From Pseudonocardia sediminis (GTDB lineage Bacteria; Actinomycetota; Actinomycetes; Mycobacteriales; Pseudonocardiaceae): a stretch of DNA of 64,000 nt. Location of the stretch: NCBI RefSeq assembly GCF_004217185.1, contig NZ_SHKL01000001.1, forward strand, positions 5,144,001 to 5,208,000. The letters are read 5' to 3'. The position numbers and the translations under genes are program-made. Shown piece after piece: positions 54,863 through 64,000 of this stretch. The notes beneath the pieces were generated by a model. It had not been told where the DNA came from. It searched no databases and saw only the letters and a program-made list of their open reading frames with translations. The first letter of the stretch is position 1; every line of letters starts with the position of its first letter.

Positions 54863-55815
54863 CGCGGCTTGGTGCCGGTGACCAGCGCGTTGTAGAACCA
54901 GGACCGCGGGACGACGCGCGAGAGCAGGTGCTCGTCCACCCAGGACAGTCGCTGCCAGCCGTGGAAGGCGAACATCGCCCAGTTCCAGCCCAGGCGCCCG
55001 GGCGGGACGGCGGCCTCGAACGTGCGCACCGGCCACCCGAGCATCGCGGCGCTGAACTCCTCGGTCGCGACGCGGACGTCACGGGCACCGGCCCGGCGTG
55101 CGGTCCCCTCCAGCTCGTCCGGGTCGAACGTGTGGATGTCGACGACCGACTCCAGCGCCGCCGCGCGCGAGGACTCGTCGAGCTCGTGCTGCGGACGCCG
55201 CCAGCCGGTCAGGCCGGGCAGCTTCGTCAGCGTGGTGGTCGCCTTCCAGGTCCACTGCCCGAGCTTGCGGGCGTAGGCGTCACCGACCGTCGTCGGCTCG
55301 CCGGCGAACACGAACCGCCCGCCCGGCTCCAGCACGCGCAGGACCTCGCGCAGCGCGGCCTCGACGTCCGGGATGTGGTGCAGCACCGCGTGCCCGACGA
55401 CGAGGTCGAAGCTGTCGTCGGGGTACGGGATCCGCTCGGCGTCGGCGACCCTGCCCTCGACGTCGAGGTCCAGGTGACGGGCGTTGCGCAGCGCCGCCTC
55501 GACCATGCCCGGGGACAGGTCGGTCACCGCTCCGCGGTCGGCCACCCCGGCCTGCATGAGGTTGAGCAGGAAGAAGCCGGTGCCGCTGCCCAGCTCCAGG
55601 GCCCGGAGGTACGGGCGCCCGTCCCAGGGCGCGGCGAGACGGAACCGTCCGGCGGCGTAGTCGATGCAGCGCTCGTCGTAGCTGATCGACCACTTCTCGT
55701 CGTAGGTCCCGGCCTCCCAGTCGTGGTAGAGCACGTTGGCGAGCTTCGGGTCCCCCCACGCGGCCTCGACCTGCTCGGCGGTGGCGTGCGGGGTGGGGAC
55801 CGGGTCCGTACTCAT
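54859..55815 (-). CDS. Class I SAM-dependent methyltransferase
   Basis: A 318-residue methyltransferase: SAM motif I ALELGSGTGFFLLNLMQAGVADRGAVTDLSPGMVEAALRNA, post-motif VEGRVADAERIPYPDDSFDLVVGHAVLHHIPDVEAALREVLRVLEPGGRFVFAGEP. A C-terminal half of about 130 residues (WTWKATTTLTKLPGLTGWRRP and TFEAAVPPGRLGWNWAMFAFHGWQRLSWVDEHLLSRVVP) suggests a membrane- or lipid-associated substrate. First gene of the unit with macS-macR. ATG 55815 was chosen for MSTDPVPTPHATAEQVE. Substrate unknown. Confidence 0.85.
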   Translation of the reverse strand: MSTDPVPTPHATAEQVEAAWGDPKLANVLYHDWEAGTYDEKWSISYDERCIDYAAGRFRLAAPWDGRPYLRALELGSGTGFFLLNLMQAGVADRGAVTDLSPGMVEAALRNARHLDLDVEGRVADAERIPYPDDSFDLVVGHAVLHHIPDVEAALREVLRVLEPGGRFVFAGEPTTVGDAYARKLGQWTWKATTTLTKLPGLTGWRRPQHELDESSRAAALESVVDIHTFDPDELEGTARRAGARDVRVATEEFSAAMLGWPVRTFEAAVPPGRLGWNWAMFAFHGWQRLSWVDEHLLSRVVPRSWFYNALVTGTKPR

Positions 55816-55880
55816 GGGTAGGAGCATCGCAGAGGCTCCGACCGGGCAGAACTGTCGGACCCCCGTGTCACGGTGGGACC

Positions 55881-56105
55881 ATGAGCGCCATGACGGACCA
55901 GGTGAGTGAGCCGCACCAGCTCGCACGACCGGCCGACGGCTGGACGGTCGACGACCTCGACCGGTGGCCGGAGTCGCACGAGCGCTACGAGCTGACCGGC
56001 GGAGCGCTCACGTCCGGGCCCGCTGAGCGTCGGCCTCCGACACGGCGACGGCCCGGTCGGACGCCGCACGCGACGTCCGGCCGGGCCGGTGGTGATGCCC
56101 TCTAG
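55881..56105 (+). pseudogene. Uma2/DUF820-like nuclease, N-terminal remnant
   Basis: A 74-residue frame whose first 45 residues (QLARPADGWTVDDLDRWPESHERYELTGGALTSGPA) follow the N terminus of Uma2-family PD-(D/E)XK proteins (GWTVDDLxxLPxxGxRYELxxGxLxVSPA). After that the similarity stops and the rest is Arg/Pro/Gly-rich, running into the 3' end of the enoyl-CoA hydratase gene. Intact members have about 180-200 residues, so the nuclease core is missing. I read it as a truncated gene. Confidence 0.65.
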
Positions 56106-56881
56106 CGTCCGGTGAAGGTGGCCTTGCCCGGGCCGTTCTGCACGAACGACTCCTTGCCCGCCCGGGCGTCCTCGCTGGCGAAGATCCCGGCGAACAGCTC
56201 GGACTCGATGTCCAGGCCGGTGCGCAGGTCGGTGTCCAGGCCGCCGTCGATCGCCTTCTTGGCCGCGGCCAGGGCGAGCGCGGGGCCGGCCTTGAACTGT
56301 GCGGCGTAGGCGACGGAGCGGGAGTAGACCTCGTCGGCGGGGACGACCTCGTCGACCAGCCCGATCGCCAGCGCCTCCTCGGCGGTGACCATCCGGCCGG
56401 TGTAGATCAGGTCCTTGGCCCGCGACGGGCCGATCAGGCGCGCCAGGCGCTGCGTCCCGCCGCCGCCCGGGAAGATGCCGAGCAGAATCTCCGGGAAGCC
56501 GAGCTTGGCGTTGTCGCCGACGATCCGGCGGTCGGCGCCGAGCGCGACCTCGAGGCCGCCGCCCAGGGCGTAGCCGGTCACCGCGGCGACGGTCGGCTTG
56601 GCGATCGTGGAGATCGCGCCGAGGCCGGCGGAGAGCTTCCGCGCGACCGGGGCCATGTCCGAGTAGGACATGGTCGCCATCTCCTTGACGTCCGCGCCCG
56701 CGGCGAACGTCTTCTCCCCGCCGTAGACGACGACGGCGCGCACGTCGGCGCGGGTGTCCGCCTCGTCGGAGACGGTCAGCAGCTCCTGCTGGATCTGGCG
56801 GTTCAACGCGTTCATCGGCGGCCGGTCGATCCGGATGGTCCCGACGCCGTCGTCCACGGACAGGCTCACGAATTCGGTCAC
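56102..56881 (-). CDS. Enoyl-CoA hydratase / crotonase-family protein
   Basis: A 259-residue crotonase fold. The oxyanion-hole segments are KTFAAGADVKEMATM and GYALGGGLEVALGADRRIVGDNAKLGFPEILLGIFPGGGGTQRLARLIG, carrying both catalytic Glu positions expected for hydratases. It hydrates trans-2-enoyl-CoA in fatty-acid beta-oxidation; many paralogues exist in actinobacteria, so the chain length is unknown. ATG 56881. Confidence 0.93.
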   Translation of the reverse strand: MTEFVSLSVDDGVGTIRIDRPPMNALNRQIQQELLTVSDEADTRADVRAVVVYGGEKTFAAGADVKEMATMSYSDMAPVARKLSAGLGAISTIAKPTVAAVTGYALGGGLEVALGADRRIVGDNAKLGFPEILLGIFPGGGGTQRLARLIGPSRAKDLIYTGRMVTAEEALAIGLVDEVVPADEVYSRSVAYAAQFKAGPALALAAAKKAIDGGLDTDLRTGLDIESELFAGIFASEDARAGKESFVQNGPGKATFTGR

Positions 56882-56985
56882 GAGCGGACCCTAACCCGTG
56901 GCCCGACCACCCACGGCGCCGCGACGCCCCGGCCCGCGCCCCCACGCTCCGGCCGTTCCCCAGCGCTCCGGTCGTTCCCCTCGCC

Positions 56986-57127
56986 ACGAGGGGACCCCCC
57001 GGGACCACAGGGTGAGCGAGGGGACCCCACGCGACACCCCGGCTCACCGGTCCGGGCCACCGCCGGGTGTCACGAGGGGAACCTTCGGGGCCGCCCGATG
57101 AGCGAGGGGACCCTTCGGGACACCCCT
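56986..57127. repeat. Tandem repeat downstream of the ABC ATPase gene
   Basis: The motif CGAGGGGA(C/A)CC occurs four times, at 56986, 57016, 57072 and 57102: two pairs, each 30 bp apart, and the pairs 86 bp apart. The second pair contains CCTTCGGG cores able to form C(UUCG)G tetraloops. It lies between the enoyl-CoA hydratase start and the ABC ATPase stop (57148), so it would end the ATPase transcript. The 266-nt gap holds nothing else that I can see. Confidence 0.8.
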
Positions 57128-57147
57128 CGACGGCGGCCCGGCGACGG

Positions 57148-57990
<843 letters not shown>

Positions 57991-58009
57991 ACCTCTATCC
58001 TCGCCGATC

Positions 58010-60031
58010 GTGCCGGTCTTCCCCTTGGGTGCCCATCCCGACGATCACGGAACGCGCTTCGCCGTGGCCTCCACCAGCGCGGAGGTGGTCGAGGTCTGCC
58101 TGGTGGACGGCCCTCCCGACGGAGGGCCCGGCGAGCTGACCGAGCGCCGGGTCGAGCTCGGCGAGCACACGTTCGGCGTGTGGCACGGGTACGTGCCCGG
58201 CGTGGCGCCCGGGCAGCGCTACGGGTTCCGGGTGCACGGGCCCTACCGGCCGTGGCAGGGCGTCCGGGCGAACCCGCAGAAGATCCTGGTCGACCCGTAC
58301 GCGAAGCAGGTCACCGGACGCGTCACCGACCTCGACGCCGCCCGCGGCTGGGTCGACGACCCGATGACGGGGCGGCCGAGCACCGTCAACTCGCTCGGGC
58401 ACGTCCCGCTGTCGGTCGTCGTGGCGCCGGACCGCGAGCCGCTGCGGCCCCGCCCGGACGTGCCGTGGTCGGACACCGTGATCTGCGAGCTGCACGTGCG
58501 CGGCTACACGCGCCTGCACCCCGAGGTGCCGCCCGAGCAGCGCGGGACCTACCTGGGCCTGGCGCACCCGGCCGTCGTCGAGCACCTGACACGGATCGGT
58601 GTGACGGCCGTCGAGCTGCTGCCGGTGAACGCGATCGCCGACGAGCCGCCGCTGCTCGAACGCGGCGCGGTGAACTACTGGGGCTACTCCACGCTGGGCT
58701 TCCTGGCCCCGCACCCGGGCTACGCGAGCGTCCCCGGCAACGAGGTCACCGAGTTCGCGACGATGGTCGACACGCTGCACGCGGCCGGGATCGAGGTGAT
58801 CCTCGACGTCGTCCCGAACCACACCTGCGAGGGCGGGGTCGGCGGCACGACGATCTCCTACCGCGGCCTCGACGCCCCGGCCTACTACTCGCTCGGCGGG
58901 TCCGGGCACGACAACGACATCACCGGCACCGGCAACACCCTCGACGCCGGCTCGCCCACGGTGATCCGCCTGATCTGCGACGCGCTGCGGCACTGGGTGA
59001 CCGCGTTCGGCGTCGACGGGTTCCGGATCGACCTGGCCAGCGTCCTCGGACGGCCGCGCTCGGGGGCGTTCGACCCCAGCTCGGCGCTGCTGACCGCCAT
59101 CGCCCAGGACCCGATCCTCTCCAGCGCCAAGCTGATCGCCGAGCCGTGGGACGCGACCGGCGAGGGCTACCGGGTCGGCGGGTTCGGCGTCGCCTGGTCG
59201 GAGTGGAACGGGCGCTACCGCGACGCCGTGCGGGACTTCTGGCGCGGGCACGGCGGGATCGCCGAGCTGGCGTCGCGGATGACCGGCAGCTCCGACATCT
59301 ACGGCCTGTCCGGGCGCCGACCGTGGGCCTCGGTCAACTTCGTCACCGCGCACGACGGGTTCACCCTGCGCGACCTCGTCTCCTACGAGCGCAAGCACAA
59401 CGAGGGCAACGGCGAGGACAACCGCGACGGCACCGACGACAACCGCTCGCAGAACTTCGGGGTCGAGGGCGAGACCGACTCCCCCGACGTCCGGCAGGCA
59501 CGTCTGGCCACCGCCCGGTCGATCATGGCCACGCTGCTGCTCTCGGTCGGCACACCGATGCTCGTCGGCGGTGACGAGCGCTGGCGCACCCAGGGCGGCA
59601 ACAACAACGCCTACTGCCGCGACGACGAGACGTCCTGGGTCGACTGGACCACCACCGACGAGACGCAGGCGCTGGCCGCGTTCACCGCACGGGTGGCCGA
59701 GCTGCGCCGGGAGTCGCCGGTGCTGCACCGCGACCAGTTCTACGTCGACGGCGAGGTGCTGTGGTGGCATCCGTCGGGGCGTCCGATGACCGACGACGAC
59801 TGGCACGACGGCGGCACCCGGACGCTCGCGGTGCTCCTCGCGGACTACTGGCTGCTGCTCCTGCACTCGGGGGACGAGGCGGGCGAGTGCGTCCTGCCGA
59901 CCGAGCACGGCTTCGACCCGGTCCTGGACACGACCACCGACGACGGCCGCCCCGCCGACACCACGACGGTCGACGCCGGCTCGACCGTGCCCCTGCCGCC
60001 CCGCTCGGTCCAGCTCCTGCGCAGCCGGTAG
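58010..60031 (+). CDS. glgX: Glycogen debranching enzyme
   Basis: A 673-residue GH13 isoamylase-type enzyme that removes alpha-1,6 branches from glycogen after phosphorylase trimming. An N-terminal CBM48-like domain (FPLGAHPDDHGTRFAVASTSAEVVEVCLVDG) precedes the barrel; the nucleophile Asp is in GVDGFRIDLASVLG, the acid Glu in KLIAEPWDATGEGY, and FVTAHDGFTLRDLVSYERKHNEGNGEDNRDG is a GlgX signature. GTG 58010 is where homology begins. glgP and glgE follow within 4 kb. Confidence 0.95.
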   Translation: MPVFPLGAHPDDHGTRFAVASTSAEVVEVCLVDGPPDGGPGELTERRVELGEHTFGVWHGYVPGVAPGQRYGFRVHGPYRPWQGVRANPQKILVDPYAKQVTGRVTDLDAARGWVDDPMTGRPSTVNSLGHVPLSVVVAPDREPLRPRPDVPWSDTVICELHVRGYTRLHPEVPPEQRGTYLGLAHPAVVEHLTRIGVTAVELLPVNAIADEPPLLERGAVNYWGYSTLGFLAPHPGYASVPGNEVTEFATMVDTLHAAGIEVILDVVPNHTCEGGVGGTTISYRGLDAPAYYSLGGSGHDNDITGTGNTLDAGSPTVIRLICDALRHWVTAFGVDGFRIDLASVLGRPRSGAFDPSSALLTAIAQDPILSSAKLIAEPWDATGEGYRVGGFGVAWSEWNGRYRDAVRDFWRGHGGIAELASRMTGSSDIYGLSGRRPWASVNFVTAHDGFTLRDLVSYERKHNEGNGEDNRDGTDDNRSQNFGVEGETDSPDVRQARLATARSIMATLLLSVGTPMLVGGDERWRTQGGNNNAYCRDDETSWVDWTTTDETQALAAFTARVAELRRESPVLHRDQFYVDGEVLWWHPSGRPMTDDDWHDGGTRTLAVLLADYWLLLLHSGDEAGECVLPTEHGFDPVLDTTTDDGRPADTTTVDAGSTVPLPPRSVQLLRSR

Positions 60032-60060
60032 GCCGCAGCCGGACTCGTCGCCGCAGTCCC

Positions 60061-60095
60061 GGAGCGTTCGTGCGGTGCGACCGCACGAACGCTCC
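60061..60095. repeat. 35-bp palindrome, family B copy 2 (perfect)
   Basis: GGAGCGTTCGTGCGGT (60061-60076), loop GCG, ACCGCACGAACGCTCC (60080-60095): perfect 16-bp arms, 29 nt after the glgX stop. Related to 17012-17046 and 60135-60169. Terminator-like. Confidence 0.85.
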
Positions 60096-60134
60096 ATGAG
60101 CCGGCCGCCCCGGGGACGGCGGCGGCGCAGTTGC

Positions 60135-60169
60135 GGCGCTTTCGTGCGGTGCGGCGACACGGAAGCTCC
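60135..60169. repeat. 35-bp inverted repeat, family B copy 3
   Basis: The reverse complement begins GGAGCTTCCGTG and ends CGCACGAAAGCGCC, aligning with copy 1 and copy 2 over 35 bp, but its arms pair less well. It sits 39 nt after copy 2, between glgX and the FmdB-like gene, in opposite orientation. Confidence 0.65.
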
Positions 60170-60224
60170 GCGAGCGGTGCCGGAGCGGTTCTCCGCAGGG
60201 CCCGGGCGGCGTAATCTTCCGCAC

Positions 60225-60464
60225 ATGCCTCGGTACGAGTTCCGCTGTCGGGTGTGCGCGTCGACGTTCGACGTCGATCGGCCGATGGCGGCCTCCGGCG
60301 ATCCGGCGGACTGCCCGGCGGGGCACTCCGACACCGTCAAGCTGCTGTCGACGATCTCGCTGGGCGGCCGCGCCGGCGGGGGCGGCGGCGTGCCCCGTCC
60401 GGCGATGGCCCCGGCCGGTGGCGGGGGCGGCTGCTGCGGCGGAGGGTGCTGCGGCGGGGGCTGA
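60225..60464 (+). CDS. FmdB-family zinc-ribbon protein with Cys/Gly tail
   Basis: 79 residues. MPRYEFRCRVCASTFDVDRPM and CPAGH supply the zinc-ribbon Cys/His ligands, as in FmdB-type regulatory proteins. The C terminus is a run of Gly with two Cys-Cys pairs (GGGCCGGG), a feature often seen in this family and possibly metal-binding. Role unknown; a regulatory or metal-handling function is inferred. ATG 60225. Confidence 0.85.
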   Translation: MPRYEFRCRVCASTFDVDRPMAASGDPADCPAGHSDTVKLLSTISLGGRAGGGGGVPRPAMAPAGGGGGCCGGGCCGGG

Positions 60465-60500
60465 GCCCCGCCCCAGACCCCCTACCGCAGATCCCCGGGC

Positions 60501-63089
60501 TCAGCCCGCCAGCACGACCTTCGCCAGTTCCGCCGACGACGCCAGGTGCGGGTGCTGCGGCAGGACCCGCACCGTGTACCCGGTCAGCCCGGCGTGCGGC
60601 AGCGGCACGACGACCTCGTAGCGGTCGCCGCCGCCGTCGCAGGCTCCGGCGTGCTCCATCGCGACCGTGGTCGGCTCGGCCAGCTCGTCGGTGTCGTCCA
60701 CCCGTCCGACGACGGCCTCGACCGTCACGTCCGCCGGGTCCAGGCCGGCCAGGTCGACCGTCGCACGCACCGTCATCGGCGACCCGACGACGGGGGTGTC
60801 CGGCAGCCCGGACGCGTCGACGCCGGTGACCTGCAGCTTGTTCCACGCCGCGTTGAGGCGGGCGCGGTAGCCGGCCACGTCCCGGGCGGCGGCGTAGTCG
60901 TCGGCGACGGCCTCGGCGGCCGCGCGGGCGGCCGGGAGGTACCAGTCGTGGACGTACTCGCCGACCATCCGGGTCGCCTGCACCTGCGGGCGCAGGGTCT
61001 CCAGCGTGTGGCGGACCAGCTCCACCCACCGCGTCGGGACGCCGTCGGTGCGGTCGTAGAACGCGGGCGTGACCTGGGTGGCGAGCAGCTCGTAGAGGGC
61101 GTTGGCCTCCAGGTCGTCGCGCCGGGTCGGGTCCTCGACGCCGTCCGCGGTCGGGATGGCCCAGCCGTTGGAGCCGTCGTAGAGCTCGTCCCACCAGCCG
61201 TCACGGATGGAGAGGTTGAGCCCGCCGTTGAGCGCGGACTTCATGCCGGACGTGCCGCAGGCCTCGAGCGGGCGCAGCGGGTTGTTCAGCCAGACGTCGC
61301 AGCCCCAGTAGAGGTAGCGGGCCATCGACATGTCGTAGTCGGGCAGGAAGACGATCCGGTCGCGGACCTCGGGGTCGTCGGCGAACCGGACGATCTGCTG
61401 GATCAGCGCCTTGCCGCCGTCGTCGGCGGGGTGCGACTTGCCGGCCACGATCAGCTGCACCGGACGGTGCGGGTCGAGCAGCAGGCTGCGCAGCCGGTCG
61501 GGGTCGCGCAGCATCAGCGTCAGGCGCTTGTAGGTCGGCACCCGGCGGGCGAAGCCGACGGTGAGCACGCCCGGGTCGAAGACGTGGTCGGTCCAGCCCA
61601 GCTCCGGGGTGGACGCTCCGCGCTCCAGCCAGGCCGCGCGGACGCGGCGGCGGACCTCGTCGACGAGACGGGACCGCAGCGTGTTGCGCAGCGCCCACAG
61701 CTCGCCGTCGCTGACCTCGGACGGCGCGCTCCCGGCGTGGTGACGCCCGCCCGGGGTCGGGTCGCCGAGCAGCGCGGTGATCTCGCGGGCCTCCCAGGTG
61801 TGCCCGTGCACGCCGTTGGTGACCGACCCGATCGGCACCTCGTCCTGGTCGAACCCGTCCCACATCCCGCCGAACATCCCGCGCGAGACGGCGCCGTGCA
61901 GCCGCGAGACGCCGTTCGCGCGCTGGGCCAGGCGAAGGCCCATGTGGGCCATGTTGAACGTCTCGGGGTTCTCCTCGGCGCCGAGCGCGAGCAGCCGGTC
62001 GGTCGGCAGGCCGGGCAGCAGCCGGTCGGTGAGGTAGCGCCGGACCAGGTCCAGGCCGAACCGGTCGATGCCGGCCGGGACCGGGGTGTGGGTGGTGAAC
62101 ACGGTGCCGGCCCGGACCGCGGCGAGAGCCTGGTCGAAGTCCAGCGGCGTCGAGCCGTTCGACTCCGCCGACGCTCCTCCCGGCACCCCGGCCACCAGCT
62201 CCCGGATCCGCTCGAGCCCGAGGAACCCGGCGTGTCCCTCGTTCGTGTGGAAGACCTCCGGGCTTGGGTGCCCGGTGGCGGCGCAGTAGGCGCGCACGGC
62301 GCGGACGCCGCCGACGCCGATCAGGATCTCCTGGGAGATCCGGTGGTCCTGGTCGCCGCCGTAGAGACGGTCGGTGATGCCGCGCAGGTCCGCCTCGTTG
62401 TCCTCGATGTCGGTGTCGAGCAGCAGCAGCGGCACCCGTCCGACCTGGGCCTGCCAGACGCGGGCGGTCAGGGTGCGGTCGTCGGGCATCGCGACCTGGA
62501 CGTGCACCGGCTCGTCGTCCGCGCCGGTGAGCAGCTGCAGCGGCAGTCCCTGCGGGTCGAGCGCCGGGTAGTGCTCGAGCTGCCAGCCGTCGAGCGACAG
62601 GGACTGGCGGAAGTAGCCCGACCGGTAGAGCAGGCCGACGGCGATCAGCGGCACACCCAGGTCGGAGGCGGCCTTGAGGTGGTCGCCGGCCAGCACGCCG
62701 AGGCCACCGGAGTAGTTCGGGAGGACCTCGGAGACGCCGAACTCCATCGAGAAGTAGGCCACCGCGCCCGGCAGGTCGGGGGTGTCCTCGCGGCTGTCCT
62801 GGTACCAGCGCGGGCCGGCCAGGTAGTCGCCCAGCTCGTCGGCGAGCTCGCGCACCGTCACGACGGTCTCGGCGTCGGTGGCCAGCTCCGCCAGGCGTGA
62901 GCTGGGGATCTCCCCCAGCAGCCGGACCGGGTCCTGCCCGCAGCGTTCCCACGCCTCGGGGTCGAGGGAGGCGAACAGATCGCGGGTCGGGGCGTGCCAG
63001 GTCCAGCGCAGGTTCGTGGCCAGCGTCTGGAGCGGGGCCAGCTGGGTCGGCAGCTGGGCACGGACGGTGAATCGGCGCAGGGCTCTCAC
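60501..63089 (-). CDS. glgP: Alpha-glucan phosphorylase (GT35)
   Basis: An 862-residue phosphorylase of the actinobacterial/archaeal type (M. tuberculosis GlgP has a similar length). N-terminal LPTQLAPLQTLATNLRWTWHAPTRDLFASLDPEAW; VAYFSMEFGVSEVLPNYSGGLGVLAGDHLKAASDLG; the PLP-binding region LEACGTSGMKSALNGGLNLSIRDGWWDE. It releases glucose-1-phosphate from linear glucan ends. GTG 63089 begins VRALRRFTVRAQLP. Divergent from glgE; with glgX it degrades glycogen while GlgE builds alpha-glucan. Confidence 0.95.
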   Translation of the reverse strand: MRALRRFTVRAQLPTQLAPLQTLATNLRWTWHAPTRDLFASLDPEAWERCGQDPVRLLGEIPSSRLAELATDAETVVTVRELADELGDYLAGPRWYQDSREDTPDLPGAVAYFSMEFGVSEVLPNYSGGLGVLAGDHLKAASDLGVPLIAVGLLYRSGYFRQSLSLDGWQLEHYPALDPQGLPLQLLTGADDEPVHVQVAMPDDRTLTARVWQAQVGRVPLLLLDTDIEDNEADLRGITDRLYGGDQDHRISQEILIGVGGVRAVRAYCAATGHPSPEVFHTNEGHAGFLGLERIRELVAGVPGGASAESNGSTPLDFDQALAAVRAGTVFTTHTPVPAGIDRFGLDLVRRYLTDRLLPGLPTDRLLALGAEENPETFNMAHMGLRLAQRANGVSRLHGAVSRGMFGGMWDGFDQDEVPIGSVTNGVHGHTWEAREITALLGDPTPGGRHHAGSAPSEVSDGELWALRNTLRSRLVDEVRRRVRAAWLERGASTPELGWTDHVFDPGVLTVGFARRVPTYKRLTLMLRDPDRLRSLLLDPHRPVQLIVAGKSHPADDGGKALIQQIVRFADDPEVRDRIVFLPDYDMSMARYLYWGCDVWLNNPLRPLEACGTSGMKSALNGGLNLSIRDGWWDELYDGSNGWAIPTADGVEDPTRRDDLEANALYELLATQVTPAFYDRTDGVPTRWVELVRHTLETLRPQVQATRMVGEYVHDWYLPAARAAAEAVADDYAAARDVAGYRARLNAAWNKLQVTGVDASGLPDTPVVGSPMTVRATVDLAGLDPADVTVEAVVGRVDDTDELAEPTTVAMEHAGACDGGGDRYEVVVPLPHAGLTGYTVRVLPQHPHLASSAELAKVVLAG

Positions 63090-63348
63090 GGGCGCGAAGC
63101 GTACGAGACGACGGGAAGGGAGCGGGAACGAGAGGGGCGGAGCGGGAACGAGCACGGGACGAACGGGCGCCGACACCACGCTTACGGTTGCGACACGCTC
63201 TCCCGGCCCGGCCGGACACACGTCGACAGTCTCGGTACGGTTGGCGGGTACGCGGCCGCTTCGGGGAAGTCGTCGCGGTGAACCGGCGCTGAGCTGTAGT
63301 GACGTCCGCTCGCGCCGAGTGCTCACCCGATGCCCGACGTCCGGCCGA

Positions 63349-63358
63349 TCTGATCAGA
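63349..63358. promoter_or_regulatory. Palindrome in the glgP-glgE spacer
   Basis: TCTGATCAGA, a perfect 10-bp palindrome 21 nt upstream of the glgE ATG in the 290-nt divergent spacer. Candidate operator, with no second copy seen. A direct repeat AGCGGGAACGAG (63121-63132 and 63141-63152) also lies in this spacer, near the glgP start. Confidence 0.35.
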
Positions 63359-63379
63359 ACAACACCGGGGGTGAGGCCG

Positions 63380-64000
63380 ATGACGGGTCGGCTCGGAATC
63401 GATGATGTAACCCCTCTGGTGGAGACCGGGGACCCGAGCAAGGCCGTCGTGGGCGAGGTCGTCCCGATCCGCGCCACGGTCTGGCGCGAGGGGCACGACG
63501 CGGTCGCCGCGAACGTCGTCTGGACGAAGCTCGCCGACGCCGAGACCGACGACGACGGCGAGCCCGAGCACGTCCGGATGGTGCCCGAGGGTGTGGGCAC
63601 CGACCGGTTCGTCGCCACCGTCGTGCCGGACGTCCCGGGCCGCTGGAGCTTCCGCGTGGACGCCTGGAGCGACCCGTGGGCCACCTGGCGCCACGCCGTC
63701 GAGGCCAAGCTCGCCGCCGGTCAGACCGCCGAGGAGCTGGCCAACGACCTGGAGACCGGTGCCCGGCTGCTGCACCGGGTCGGGCGCCGCCCGTCGGAGA
63801 AGGCCAACCGGGACCTGCTGCTCGGTGCCGCGAACACGTTGCGCGACACCGCCCTGCCGCTGCGCTCGCGCGTCGCGCCCGCGTTGTTCCCGGCCGTCGT
63901 CACGATCATGACCGACCGCCCGGTGCGCGAGCTGATCACCCACGGCCCGGAGCGCGAGGTCTTCGTCGACCGTCGCCGCGCGCTCTACGGCTCCTGGTAC
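63380..64000 (+). CDS. glgE: Alpha-1,4-glucan:maltose-1-phosphate maltosyltransferase, N-terminal part
   Basis: The first 207 codons of GlgE, running off the window end. ATG 63380 follows GTGAGG. The sequence LVETGDPSKAVVGEVVPIRATVWREGHDAVAANVVW, FVATVVPDVPGRWSFRVDAWSDPWATWRHAVEAKLAAGQ and a helix bundle up to ERERVFVDRRRALYGSWY-like residues matches the N and S domains of GlgE (DUF3416 region), which precede the GH13 barrel. GlgE extends alpha-glucan from maltose-1-phosphate, the trehalose-derived route to glycogen in actinobacteria. Confidence 0.92.
   Translation, partial: MTGRLGIDDVTPLVETGDPSKAVVGEVVPIRATVWREGHDAVAANVVWTKLADAETDDDGEPEHVRMVPEGVGTDRFVATVVPDVPGRWSFRVDAWSDPWATWRHAVEAKLAAGQTAEELANDLETGARLLHRVGRRPSEKANRDLLLGAANTLRDTALPLRSRVAPALFPAVVTIMTDRPVRELITHGPEREVFVDRRRALYGSWY

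Noticed and set aside
57995-60340. A minus-strand open frame of 781 codons opposite glgX
   Set aside because: glgX on the plus strand has all GH13 motifs. The antisense frame is Asp/Arg/Val-rich and unrelated to any family I know.

Overview
The window is chromosomal DNA of a very GC-rich actinobacterium, most likely Pseudonocardia or a close member of the Pseudonocardiaceae. Three things point there: codon use is strongly G/C-ending, there are many GTG starts with 4-nt ATGA/GTGA stop-start overlaps, and the backbone follows, from memory of that genome, the Mycobacterium tuberculosis block Rv3002c-Rv3034c. Backbone genes seen here are ilvN, ilvB, the CFP6/PH protein, DoxX, LppZ, gatB, gatA, gatC, an ACT protein, ligA, the short MetE-like protein, mnmA, a cysteine desulfurase, an acyltransferase/N-acyltransferase pair, etfA/etfB, and a methyltransferase, GH57, GT4 and hexapeptide-transferase set. 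I see no rRNA, tRNA, CRISPR array, insertion sequence or prophage.

Layout. 0-4.5 kb: branched-chain amino-acid synthesis. ilvB-ilvN run on the minus strand behind an apparent attenuator with a leader peptide, and ilvD runs on the plus strand coupled to a PH-domain gene. 4.6-12.5 kb: small accessory genes (aldo/keto reductase, a VC0807-like remnant, PaaX-type regulator, kinase-like protein, DoxX, hydroxyacid dehydrogenase, LppZ, a frameshifted PP2C phosphatase, an AbiEi-like protein). 12.6-20.5 kb: the gatCAB operon, an ACT protein, a BKACE-type enzyme, and a LigA with an acidic insertion of about 120 residues. 20.8-35.6 kb: an accessory stretch between ligA and the MetE-like gene, which are adjacent in M. 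tuberculosis. It holds prfC, a MarR/SRPBCC divergent pair, a predicted halohydrin dehalogenase, and an operon that looks like a 2-methyl-1,2-propanediol / 2-hydroxyisobutyrate pathway: ThDP-dependent acyl-CoA lyase, CoA ligase, aldehyde dehydrogenase, small subunit-like protein and GMC oxidoreductase. A GntR regulator and an MFS transporter lie beside it and share a CTGAATTCAG palindrome with it.

35.6-45 kb: MetE-like protein, acyl-CoA synthetase, tRNA 2-thiolation genes (mnmA and desulfurase), an OlsB/OlsA-like lipid pair and electron-transfer flavoprotein. 45-50 kb: a methyltransferase, GH57, GT4 and hexapeptide acyltransferase set matching the mycobacterial methylglucose lipopolysaccharide / alpha-glucan locus. 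50-57 kb: divergent ribokinase and nucleoside hydrolase, a MacS/MacR-type two-component system with an extra LuxR-family regulator, enoyl-CoA hydratase and an ABC ATPase. 57-64 kb: glycogen metabolism (glgX, glgP and the 5' part of glgE).

The most striking non-coding feature is a family of six 42-bp palindromes, each 2-7 nt behind a stop codon. Their arms show compensatory and G-U changes, so they look like RNA hairpins without a U tract acting at gene ends. A second 35-bp family and several single strong hairpins occupy similar places.
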